A program made the translations under genes and the position numbers. Below are positions 25,560 to 32,993 of a stretch of DNA of 64,000 nt, piece by piece. Every line of letters begins with the position of its first letter. The stretch's first letter is position 1. The DNA comes from Sphingomonas carotinifaciens (GTDB lineage: Bacteria > Pseudomonadota > Alphaproteobacteria > Sphingomonadales > Sphingomonadaceae), in NCBI RefSeq assembly GCF_009789535.1, contig NZ_WSUT01000001.1, positions 261,361 to 325,360 of the forward strand. Reading direction: 5' to 3'. A model generated the notes under the pieces. That model did no database searches. It was not told the origin of the DNA and saw nothing but the letters and a program-made list of their open reading frames with translations.

Positions 25560-26954
25560 ATGCACACCGATCCCGTCACCACCCCGCTCGACCGCGACGT
25601 CCACCGACCGATCAGCGTCGCCGAATTGTTCACCATCGGCATCGGGCCCTCCAGCTCGCACACGGTGGGGCCGATGCGCGCGGCGTTCGACTTCGCACAG
25701 CGGGCGCTGGGCCTCGAAAGCGCGCCGGTGCGCGTCACCTGCGACCTGTACGGGTCGTTGGCGCTTACCGGGCGCGGCCACGCCACCGACACCGCAACCA
25801 TCCTGGGACTGGCCGGATGGGAGCCGGAACGGCTCGATCCCGATGCCGCACCCGCGATCCTGCGCGACATAGCGGAGGGCGGGCAGGTGATGCTGGGCGG
25901 TACGCACGCCATCGCCTTTCCGGCCGACGCCATCGTCTTTCACCCGCGCGCCTTCCTGCCCGAACACCCGAACGGCATGACCTTCACCGCCACCTGCGCC
26001 GATGGCCGCGTTCATGCCGAAACCTATTTCTCGATCGGGGGCGGCGCCATCCTGCGCAAGGGTGCACCGGTCGCCGCCACCAACGTCGCGGTGCGCCACC
26101 CCTTCGCCTCCGGGCTGGACCTGCTGGCGATCGGCGACGCCACCGGGCTCGGCATCGCCGATATCGTCCGCGCCAACGAGGAGGCGTGGCGGTCGCCTGC
26201 CGAGACGGATGCGTTTCTGGATGCGGTGCGCGGCGCGATGAGCGCGTGTATCGATCGCGGGATCGCGCAGGAGGGCGTGTTGCCGGGCGGGCTGAAGGTC
26301 AGGCGGCGGGCGCACAGGCTGGCGGAGAGCCTGACGGGCGAGCGGCCGGGCAGCAATCCGGCAGAGGTGTTCGAGTGGGTGAGCCTGTGGGCGCTGGCAG
26401 TCAACGAGGAGAATGCGGCGGGCGGCCGGGTGGTGACCGCGCCGACCAATGGCGCCGCCGGGGTGCTGCCCGCGGTATTGCGCTTCTATGAAACGCTGAT
26501 CCCGGGCGCGACGCCGCAGGGCGCGCGTACCTTTCTGCTCACGGCGGCCGCGATCGGCATGTTGTACAAGAAGCGCGCCTCGATCTCCGCGGCCGAAATG
26601 GGGTGCCAGGGCGAGGTCGGCGTCGCCTGTTCGATGGCGGCGGGCGCGCTGGCCGCGGTGCTGGGCGGCAGCAACCGCCAGATCGAGAATGCCGCCGAGA
26701 TCGGCATGGAGCATAATCTGGGCCTGACCTGCGATCCGATCGGCGGACTGGTCCAGATCCCGTGTATCGAGCGCAACACGATGGGCGCGGTGAAGGCGAT
26801 CAATGCCGCCTATCTGGCGCTGCGCGGCGATGGCAGCCATGTCGTCTCGCTGGACGCGGTGATCGAGACGATGCGCCAGACCGGCGAGGACATGCGCTCG
26901 CAATACAAGGAAACCAGCCTGGGCGGGCTGGCCGTGAACGTGGTGGAATGCTGA
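25560..26954 (+). CDS. sdaA: L-serine ammonia-lyase (L-serine deaminase), single-chain iron-sulfur type
   Basis: 464 residues. It converts L-serine to pyruvate and ammonia in the cytosol with a 4Fe-4S cluster. The N-terminal beta domain starts ISVAELFTIGIGPSSSHTVGPM and the C-terminal catalytic domain carries the cluster cysteines in MGCQGEVGVACSMAAGA and LTCDPIGGLVQIPCIE, all intact. NGAAGVLPAVLRFYE is also diagnostic. ATG 25560 is preceded by AAAAGGA; the in-frame ATG 25524 would place the leader hairpin inside the coding region and is less likely. The tandem glycine riboswitch upstream indicates glycine-responsive expression, linking it to serine-glycine-one-carbon balance. Confidence 0.95.
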   Translation: MHTDPVTTPLDRDVHRPISVAELFTIGIGPSSSHTVGPMRAAFDFAQRALGLESAPVRVTCDLYGSLALTGRGHATDTATILGLAGWEPERLDPDAAPAILRDIAEGGQVMLGGTHAIAFPADAIVFHPRAFLPEHPNGMTFTATCADGRVHAETYFSIGGGAILRKGAPVAATNVAVRHPFASGLDLLAIGDATGLGIADIVRANEEAWRSPAETDAFLDAVRGAMSACIDRGIAQEGVLPGGLKVRRRAHRLAESLTGERPGSNPAEVFEWVSLWALAVNEENAAGGRVVTAPTNGAAGVLPAVLRFYETLIPGATPQGARTFLLTAAAIGMLYKKRASISAAEMGCQGEVGVACSMAAGALAAVLGGSNRQIENAAEIGMEHNLGLTCDPIGGLVQIPCIERNTMGAVKAINAAYLALRGDGSHVVSLDAVIETMRQTGEDMRSQYKETSLGGLAVNVVEC

Positions 26955-26961
26955 GCCGCAC

Positions 26962-27705
26962 TCAGAACAGGTTGCGCCGGAACAGCGCCAGCGTCCAGTC
27001 CATCGCCTGGAGGAACAGCGCGGGGTCGTAGCGCGGCCCTTCGTCGCGCAAGAAAGCGTGCTGCCCGTTCACCTCATGCCATTCGTACCGCGTACCGGCC
27101 GCCTCCAGCGCCGCGCGGATCGCCTCGCGCCCCGCATAAGGAACGTGCGGGTCCTGCCGCCCCCAGACGAACATCGCCTCGCCCTGCAATGCCGCCATGC
27201 GCGCCAGGCTGTCGTCACAGCGGCCATGCCCCAATGTGCCGGAATGGATATCGGTGGCATAGAAGCAGGCGGCGGCCGAGACGCGCGGGTCCAGCGCGGC
27301 GCGGTAGGCGAGATGGCCGCCCAGACACACGCCAAAGGTCGCGAGCCGGCCGCTGCAGGCGGGATGTGCGGCCAGCGCGGTCAGCGCGGCTTGGGCATCG
27401 GCGTCATAGGCGGCGACCGGCTTGGTGAATTTCAGCGCGTTGCCGCGGTCGGTGCCGGCCGGGTCATAGGCGAGAACGGTGCCGGCGAGTTCATATTCGT
27501 GATAGACCTCCGGCACCGCCACCACATAACCCTGCCCGGCCAGCATCGCCGCCAGCCGACGGATCGGTGCGGTCACCTGATAGATTTCGGAAAACAGCAG
27601 GACGCCGGGATATCGCCCGTCGACCGCGGGGCGGAACAGGTGGGTGCGCATCGTGCCGGCACCCGGCACCTCGACATCCAGGGTTTCGTCGCTGCGAAGG
27701 ATCAT
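26962..27705 (-). CDS. Dienelactone hydrolase family protein
   Basis: 247 residues with an alpha/beta-hydrolase fold of the DLH family. The nucleophile is Cys127 in FGVCLGGHLAYRAAL, the acid Asp185 in WGRQDPHVPY and the base His216 in NGQHAFLRDEGPRYD. Family members hydrolyse dienelactones or related esters; the true substrate here is unknown. ATG 27705 has AGGA seven bases upstream, and the longer open frame to 27885 has no family-like sequence. It converges on sdaA with an 8-base gap. Confidence 0.92.
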   Translation of the reverse strand: MILRSDETLDVEVPGAGTMRTHLFRPAVDGRYPGVLLFSEIYQVTAPIRRLAAMLAGQGYVVAVPEVYHEYELAGTVLAYDPAGTDRGNALKFTKPVAAYDADAQAALTALAAHPACSGRLATFGVCLGGHLAYRAALDPRVSAAACFYATDIHSGTLGHGRCDDSLARMAALQGEAMFVWGRQDPHVPYAGREAIRAALEAAGTRYEWHEVNGQHAFLRDEGPRYDPALFLQAMDWTLALFRRNLF

Positions 27706-27784
27706 CGTTCGTTCCTGCTTGGCCTTGAGAGCGGGCATGGCAGTGGCAGCGCGGCGCCCCCGAGGCAAGGATCGTTGCAGCGAC

Positions 27785-27810
27785 GGAACGTAAGTGCCGC
27801 GGTCGCAGTT
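27785..27810 (+). promoter_or_regulatory. Possible EcfG-type promoter of the DUF1206 gene
   Basis: GGAAC (27785-27789), 17 bases, then AGTT (27807-27810) followed by TTC. It matches the general-stress consensus apart from the weakly conserved first -10 base. The start codon is 26 bases downstream of the -10 element. Confidence 0.4.
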
Positions 27811-27835
27811 TCTCGCGGACATCGGAGTGACATAG

Positions 27836-28624
27836 ATGACCGCCAGTGCCCGCCTGACGTTTCTGACCCGGATCGGCTTCGCCACGCGCGGGCTGCTCTA
27901 CATCGTCATCGCCATGCTGATCCTGCGCACCGACCGGGCCGAGGACCCCAGCGGCGCGCTGGAATATCTGGGCGAGGGCGGCGGCCAGTGGCTGCTCAGC
28001 GTCATGGCGGCGGGCCTGATCGCCTATGGCATATGGCGGCTGGCGGATGCGGCATTCGATATCGAGCGCCACGGCAGCGACCGGAAAGGCGCGATGGAAC
28101 GCGTCGGCGCCGGCATCAGCGGCCTGGTCCACCTGTTCCTGTCCTGGCAGGCGATCAGGCTGATGCGCGGCGCGGCGGCCTCGGGCGACGGCACGCAGGC
28201 GGGAGCGCAGGCCGCCCTCGACCTGCCCGGTGGCTGGGCGCTGGTGCTACTGGGTGCCGCGATCCTGTTCGGGCTGGGCGCGATCCAGTTGGTAAAGGCC
28301 GCCAAGGGCAGCTTCCTGCGCTATCTGGAGCCCGAAATTGCCCGCCAGCGCTGGGCGCAGTGGAGCGGCCGGGCCGGCTATGCCGCGCGCGGCCTCGTCT
28401 TCCTCATCAGCGGCTATCTGCTGATGCGCGCCGGGCTGGACGAGCAGGCGGCACAGGCCGGAGGCATGGCCCGCGCCCTGTCATGGCTGACCAGCCCGTT
28501 CGACCTGATCGTCGGCGTCGGACTGGCGGGCTTCGGCCTGTTCAGCCTGATCGAGGCGCGCTTTCGCCGGTTGCACGACGTACCCGTCGACCATGTGGTG
28601 CGCCGCGCCACCCGCCTGCGCTGA
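27836..28624 (+). CDS. DUF1206 membrane protein
   Basis: 262 residues with six predicted transmembrane helices arranged as three internal repeats. Each repeat begins with a similar R-x-G-x-x-x-x-G segment: TRIGFATRGLLYIVIAML near the start, ERVGAGISGLVHLFLSW in the middle and GRAGYAARGLVFLISGYLL near residue 180. This triplication defines DUF1206. Function is not known; members often sit with stress genes. A GGAG ribosome site precedes ATG 27836, and an EcfG-like promoter lies upstream. It converges with the next gene across a 4-base gap. Confidence 0.88.
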   Translation: MTASARLTFLTRIGFATRGLLYIVIAMLILRTDRAEDPSGALEYLGEGGGQWLLSVMAAGLIAYGIWRLADAAFDIERHGSDRKGAMERVGAGISGLVHLFLSWQAIRLMRGAAASGDGTQAGAQAALDLPGGWALVLLGAAILFGLGAIQLVKAAKGSFLRYLEPEIARQRWAQWSGRAGYAARGLVFLISGYLLMRAGLDEQAAQAGGMARALSWLTSPFDLIVGVGLAGFGLFSLIEARFRRLHDVPVDHVVRRATRLR

Positions 28625-28628
28625 CCCG

Positions 28629-29414
28629 TCACGCGGATGCCTTGGCATCGCGTTTCAGCATCACGTCCTTGACGGTGTTGCCCGCCAGGCCACCTGCCGC
28701 CAGCGACACGACGACGTTGCCGACCAGCATATCGGCGATGCCGACCACGCTGGCGAACGCGACCAGCGCGGTGGTGGTGATCGGCATCGCCGCCGCCGCC
28801 TTGGTGAGCGTCACCCTGGCCGAATCCCGGATCGCCTGCACGCGGGTGAGCGCCGCGGCCAGCGGCTGATCCGCCTCCACCAGCGCGATCAATGCGCCCA
28901 GCGCCGCGTGCAGCGCGCGCAAATGGGCCAGCGCATCCTCCCGGTCGTTCTCCACCGGTCCACCATTGTCGCGCAGGCGGGTTTCCTCCGCGATCAGGCG
29001 ATCCACCGCCAGCAGCGCCGCCGGCGCCAGCGTGCGGACCAGCAGCGCCTGTTCGCGGGTGGAGGCACGACCCGTCCACCCCGATGCGCTGACCGGCGCC
29101 TGCCCGCACACCGCCTCCATCAACGGCGCGAACGCACTGCGCACCATGTCGCGGCGTTGCTGCCGGTCCGCGGTTTCGCGGACGTGGCGGACAAAGGCGG
29201 GCAGATTGGGCTCGGCGGCGACGCTGGCCGGCGCCAGCGGCCGCAGGTCGCTGCGTTGCAGGAGCGCGCGGCGCAGCGCCTTGTACCGGCTGTCGTCGGC
29301 CAGATCCTGGATGCCGTCGCATCCGCCCAGGCACAGCGTGCGCAGGCGCTGCACCGCTTCCTCGTCCGACAGGCCTTCGGGCCAGCCGGTCATCCGGGTC
29401 CCGTTCCTCTCCAT
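28629..29414 (-). CDS. Protein of unknown function with C-terminal membrane hairpin
   Basis: 261 residues. The first ~190 are mainly helical and hydrophilic with several Arg-rich stretches. Residues ~205-245 (MPITTTALVAFASVVGIADM, then LVGNVVVSLAAGGLAG) form one or two membrane segments before a basic tail (VMLKRDAKASA). I do not recognise a family or catalytic motif. The start is well supported by an AAAGGAGG ribosome site seven bases upstream. It is divergent from the siderophore receptor gene. Confidence 0.65.
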   Translation of the reverse strand: MERNGTRMTGWPEGLSDEEAVQRLRTLCLGGCDGIQDLADDSRYKALRRALLQRSDLRPLAPASVAAEPNLPAFVRHVRETADRQQRRDMVRSAFAPLMEAVCGQAPVSASGWTGRASTREQALLVRTLAPAALLAVDRLIAEETRLRDNGGPVENDREDALAHLRALHAALGALIALVEADQPLAAALTRVQAIRDSARVTLTKAAAAMPITTTALVAFASVVGIADMLVGNVVVSLAAGGLAGNTVKDVMLKRDAKASA

Positions 29415-29511
29415 GTCGCGGCCTCCTTTCCGGCGTGTCGACCCGGCGTATCACAGCACTTGGCGAAAAGGAACATAGCAAGAACATCAACTTAGCGCCT
29501 AGCCTATCTAT

Positions 29512-29523
29512 TTGCGATCGCAA
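29512..29523. promoter_or_regulatory. Palindrome upstream of the siderophore receptor, possible iron-regulator site
   Basis: TTGCGATCGCAA is a perfect 12-bp palindrome in the AT-richer part of the region about 65-75 bases upstream of the receptor start. Position fits an operator; Fur or another iron regulator would be expected for this gene class, but the sequence is not a textbook Fur box. Confidence 0.3.
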
Positions 29524-29585
29524 CGCAAAACGCTTGCTCCACTTCGTTAGATCGCTATTGCGAGCCGATATCAAGGATCGGGGGA

Positions 29586-31826
29586 ATGAAGATGGTGGCT
29601 GGTTCCAGCCTGTGGACGATCGCGCTTGTCCTGAGCGCCGCACCGGCAACGGGCAATGTCGCGGTGGACGATGCCCCCGCAGCGGCGGTGTCGATGCCGG
29701 ACGAGGACCCGCAGGATCAGGCCATTGTCGTCACCGGCGAAAAGGACAAGCGGCCGACGACGTCGACGCGGCTCCCGCTGACCCTGAGGGAAACGCCGCA
29801 ATCGGTGACCGTGGTCGATCGCCAGCGTATCGAGGATTTCAACCTGACCTCGGTCACCGAGGTCCTGGCCCAGACGCCGGGCGTGACGATCTCGTCCACC
29901 GACAGCAACCGCACCAATTTCAACGTCCGCGGCTTTGCGGTGCGCAACTTCCAGCTCGATGGCGTGCCGACCATCTATCAGGTGAGCGGATACGAGAACA
30001 GCGCGGTCGGCGACATCGCCATCTATGACCGGGTGGAGGTGATCCGCGGCGCGGCCGGGCTGGTGACCGGCGTTGGCGACCCGTCCGCGACGGTGAACCT
30101 GATCCGCAAGCGCGCACCGGGCGAATTTCGCGGCTATTTCTCGATGCAGGGCGGCAGCTTCTCGACCTATCGGCTGGAGGCTGATATCGGCGGCCCGGTG
30201 ACGCAGGACGGGTCGGTCCGCGCCCGCGTCGTCGCGGCCTATACCGACCGCGAATCCTATATCGACCTGCAGCATGATCGTGTCCCGGTGTTGTACGGCA
30301 CGCTGGAATGGGACGTGACGCCGCACACCCGTCTGCGCGTCGGTGCCGACTATCTGCGCACCGACTCGCGCGGGGCGGGCTGGGGCTCGGTCCCCCTGCT
30401 CTACACCGACGGCACGAAGACGGATTTCCCGCGCTCCTTCACCGGCACCACGCGCTGGACCCAGTGGCTGCGCGAGACGACAACCGTGTTCGGCGCGGTG
30501 GAACAGGATATCGGCAGCAACTGGCTGCTGCGCGTCAGCTATAATGGCCGGCGCGGCGATAACGACAGCACGCTGTTCAACATCCCCAACGGCTTTCCCA
30601 ATCGCGACGGCACCGGTCTGGGCGCGCCCTTCTCCTTCTATGGCGAGGTCGACCAGAACGAGGACGCGATCGACGCCTATGTCGCGGGCAAGGTGACGCT
30701 GTTCGGCCGCGAGCATGAGGTGGTCGCCGGCATGAACCATTTCGAGCGCGACTTCCTGGTCAATCGCTCGCGCTACGGCGCAACGCCGCCAGGCTATCCG
30801 ACCGCGGAGACAGGCACCCCCGACATCGACCCGTGGAACCCGACTTTCCCCCGGCCCGACATCATCCGCTCGACCGTGCCCGATTTCACGCAGGACCTGC
30901 GCCAGACCGGCGGCTACGGCGTCGTGCGCCTGAACCCGGCGGACTGGCTGAAGGTGATCGCCGGCGTGCGCTACACCGACTACAAGGCCGATCGCGACAA
31001 TTACCTGGACGGCGTGTTGCAGCCCGACGGCGTCAGCAACGTGCAGCATGAGAGGAAATGGGCGCCATATGGCGGCATCGTCGCCGATCTGACGCCAGCG
31101 ATCTCGCTTTATGCCAGCTATGCCAGCGTCTTCACGCCGGTGTCGGCGCGCAACGCCAACAACGACATCCTGCCCCCCACCACCGGCGCCAATTACGAGG
31201 CGGGTGTGAAGGCGACACCCTTTGGCGAAGGCTTCACCGTCTCGGCAGCGGGCTTCCATATCCGGCAGGACAATCTGACGATCACCGATCCCAATGCCGT
31301 GCCCAACTCCCTGCCCGGCAACCTGACCCCCTCGCTGTCGGTGTCGGGCGTGAAGACTTGGGGCGGCGAGGCCGAGGTTGCCGGCGAGCCGCTGCCCGGC
31401 TGGACGATCAACGGCAGCTATACCTATGCCCGGTCGGAGGATCGCACCGGCCTGCGCATCAACCCGTTCTTCCCGCTGCACCTGGGCCGCGTCTATACAA
31501 CGTACCGCCTGCCCGGCGACCGGCTGACGATCGGCGGCGGCGTGACCGCGCAGTCGCGCATCTTCGACCGCGGCAACGTGCCCTCCGGCCGGTTCACCGC
31601 CGCCGGTGCGCCGATCCTGGTCGCCGGCGAGGTCGAACAGGGCGCCTATGCCACCGTCGATGCGCTCGCCCGCTACAAGCTGACCGAGCGTGCGATCCTC
31701 AGCGTCAACGTCACCAACCTGTTCGACCAGAGCTATTATCGCAACGTCCGCTTCGCCTTTGGCGGGCCGGGCGGTTTCTATGGCGAGCCTCGCCGGGTGA
31801 TCGGCAGCATCCGGGTAAATTTCTGA
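29586..31826 (+). CDS. TonB-dependent siderophore receptor (FhuE/FpvA type)
   Basis: 746 residues: signal peptide, the TonB-box-like QAIVVTGEK, and a plug domain with the hallmarks of siderophore receptors. These are TLRETPQSVTVVDRQRIEDF, LAQTPGVTISS, FNVRGFAV, and IYDRVEVIRGAAGLVTGVGD followed by PSATVNLIRKR. A beta-barrel follows, ending GSIRVNF. It should import a ferric siderophore using TonB-ExbBD energy. ATG 29592 (third residue) is as likely a start, being six bases after GGGGGA. No siderophore biosynthesis genes lie nearby, so it may take up foreign siderophores. Confidence 0.94.
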   Translation: MKMVAGSSLWTIALVLSAAPATGNVAVDDAPAAAVSMPDEDPQDQAIVVTGEKDKRPTTSTRLPLTLRETPQSVTVVDRQRIEDFNLTSVTEVLAQTPGVTISSTDSNRTNFNVRGFAVRNFQLDGVPTIYQVSGYENSAVGDIAIYDRVEVIRGAAGLVTGVGDPSATVNLIRKRAPGEFRGYFSMQGGSFSTYRLEADIGGPVTQDGSVRARVVAAYTDRESYIDLQHDRVPVLYGTLEWDVTPHTRLRVGADYLRTDSRGAGWGSVPLLYTDGTKTDFPRSFTGTTRWTQWLRETTTVFGAVEQDIGSNWLLRVSYNGRRGDNDSTLFNIPNGFPNRDGTGLGAPFSFYGEVDQNEDAIDAYVAGKVTLFGREHEVVAGMNHFERDFLVNRSRYGATPPGYPTAETGTPDIDPWNPTFPRPDIIRSTVPDFTQDLRQTGGYGVVRLNPADWLKVIAGVRYTDYKADRDNYLDGVLQPDGVSNVQHERKWAPYGGIVADLTPAISLYASYASVFTPVSARNANNDILPPTTGANYEAGVKATPFGEGFTVSAAGFHIRQDNLTITDPNAVPNSLPGNLTPSLSVSGVKTWGGEAEVAGEPLPGWTINGSYTYARSEDRTGLRINPFFPLHLGRVYTTYRLPGDRLTIGGGVTAQSRIFDRGNVPSGRFTAAGAPILVAGEVEQGAYATVDALARYKLTERAILSVNVTNLFDQSYYRNVRFAFGGPGGFYGEPRRVIGSIRVNF

Positions 31827-31844
31827 TGCAAGGGGGGCGCCCGC

Positions 31845-31887
31845 CTGCGCCGCGATCGCCTGCCTATCCTATGCGATTGCGGCGCAG
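31845..31887 (+). terminator. Strong 15-bp hairpin after the siderophore receptor gene
   Basis: Arms at 31845-31859 and 31873-31887 pair over 15 bases with a single G-U wobble and a 13-base loop, 18 bases after the stop codon. The following bases are CCAAAAAACC, so the classic U-tract is missing. It most likely marks the transcript end or protects the 3' end. Confidence 0.5.
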
Positions 31888-31973
31888 CCAAAAAACCTGA
31901 TCGGGCAGACGCTTCTGGCTTCGGAACCGGCGGGTTCGGGGGTATGCGCATGCTGATGCAGGAAGGTACCCCC

Positions 31974-32993
31974 GTGAATTCACCGGCCACACGCGACATC
32001 GTCGTGATCGGGGGCTCGGCGGGAAGCGGCGCCGTCCTCAAGACGTTGATGCAGCGCCTGCCCGCCGACCTGCCGGCCAGCCTCTTCGTCACCACGCACA
32101 TCCCTGCCCACAGCCCCGGCTTCCTGGCCGAGATCCTGTCGAGCCGCAGCGCGCTGCCCGTGATGCAGGCGGTCGATGGTCAGCCGGTCGAGCGCGGCCA
32201 TGTCTATCTGGCGGCACCCGACCGGCATCTGCTGCTGATCGACGGCATCATCCGCCTCGGGCTCGGCCCGCGCGAGAACATGGTGCGCCCGGCGATCGAC
32301 CCGCTGTTCCGGTCCGCCGCGCTGTCCTTCGGTCCGCGCGTCATCGGCGTGATCCTGACCGGCATGCTGAACGACGGCGCGGCCGGGTTGCATGCGGTAA
32401 AGGCGTGCGGCGGACTGGCCGTCGTCCAGAACCCCGTCGATGCCCATGCCGACCAGATGCCGCTGGCGGCCCTGCAGACGACCGAGGTGGATCATGTCGT
32501 GGCCGAGGCCGGGCTGGGCGACCTGCTGGTCGAACTGGTGAACGGCGTGGCAGGCCCGCCGGTGCAGCCGGACGAGAATCTGCGGCTGGAGGTCGGCATC
32601 GCCGCGGGATCGCGGCTGGGCAGCACCAGGCTGCTGGACATCGCCAATCCCAGTGCCCTGTCCTGCCCCGATTGCCATGGCGTACTGTCGGAGGTTCGCG
32701 GGGCCGTGCCCCTGCGCTACCGTTGCCAGATCGGGCATGGCTATACCGCGGAAACGCTGGCCGCGCACGGGGTTGAGGTGGATGAAGCGATCCGGGTGGC
32801 GATGCGGGTGATGGAGGAACGGGTGACGCTGGTGGAGCGCATGGCACTGGATGCGCGGGCAAGCGGCCGCATTGCGGTTGCCGAACTCTATGAGGCGCGT
32901 GGGCAGGAATATCGCCGCTATGCCGCCACGCTGCGCGACGCGGCGGTGGCCTCGCTCCGTCTGGGCGGCGCGCCGCACGCACAGGATGTCTGA
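31974..32993 (+). CDS. Stand-alone CheB-type protein-glutamate methylesterase
   Basis: 339 residues. The CheB catalytic triad is complete: Ser15 in VVIGGSAGSG, His42 in VTTHIPAHSPGF and Asp134 in ILTGMLNDGAAGL. There is no receiver domain in front. Instead a C-terminal Cys cluster (SCPDCHGVL, then RYRCQIGHGYTAETL) typical of CheB proteins outside chemotaxis operons is present. GTG 31974 is chosen for its AGGAAGG ribosome site; ATG 31944 or 31950 would add up to ten residues. It overlaps the start of the giant CheB-CheR kinase gene by 8 bases, so they are coupled and probably act in one signalling pathway. Confidence 0.9.
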   Translation: MNSPATRDIVVIGGSAGSGAVLKTLMQRLPADLPASLFVTTHIPAHSPGFLAEILSSRSALPVMQAVDGQPVERGHVYLAAPDRHLLLIDGIIRLGLGPRENMVRPAIDPLFRSAALSFGPRVIGVILTGMLNDGAAGLHAVKACGGLAVVQNPVDAHADQMPLAALQTTEVDHVVAEAGLGDLLVELVNGVAGPPVQPDENLRLEVGIAAGSRLGSTRLLDIANPSALSCPDCHGVLSEVRGAVPLRYRCQIGHGYTAETLAAHGVEVDEAIRVAMRVMEERVTLVERMALDARASGRIAVAELYEARGQEYRRYAATLRDAAVASLRLGGAPHAQDV

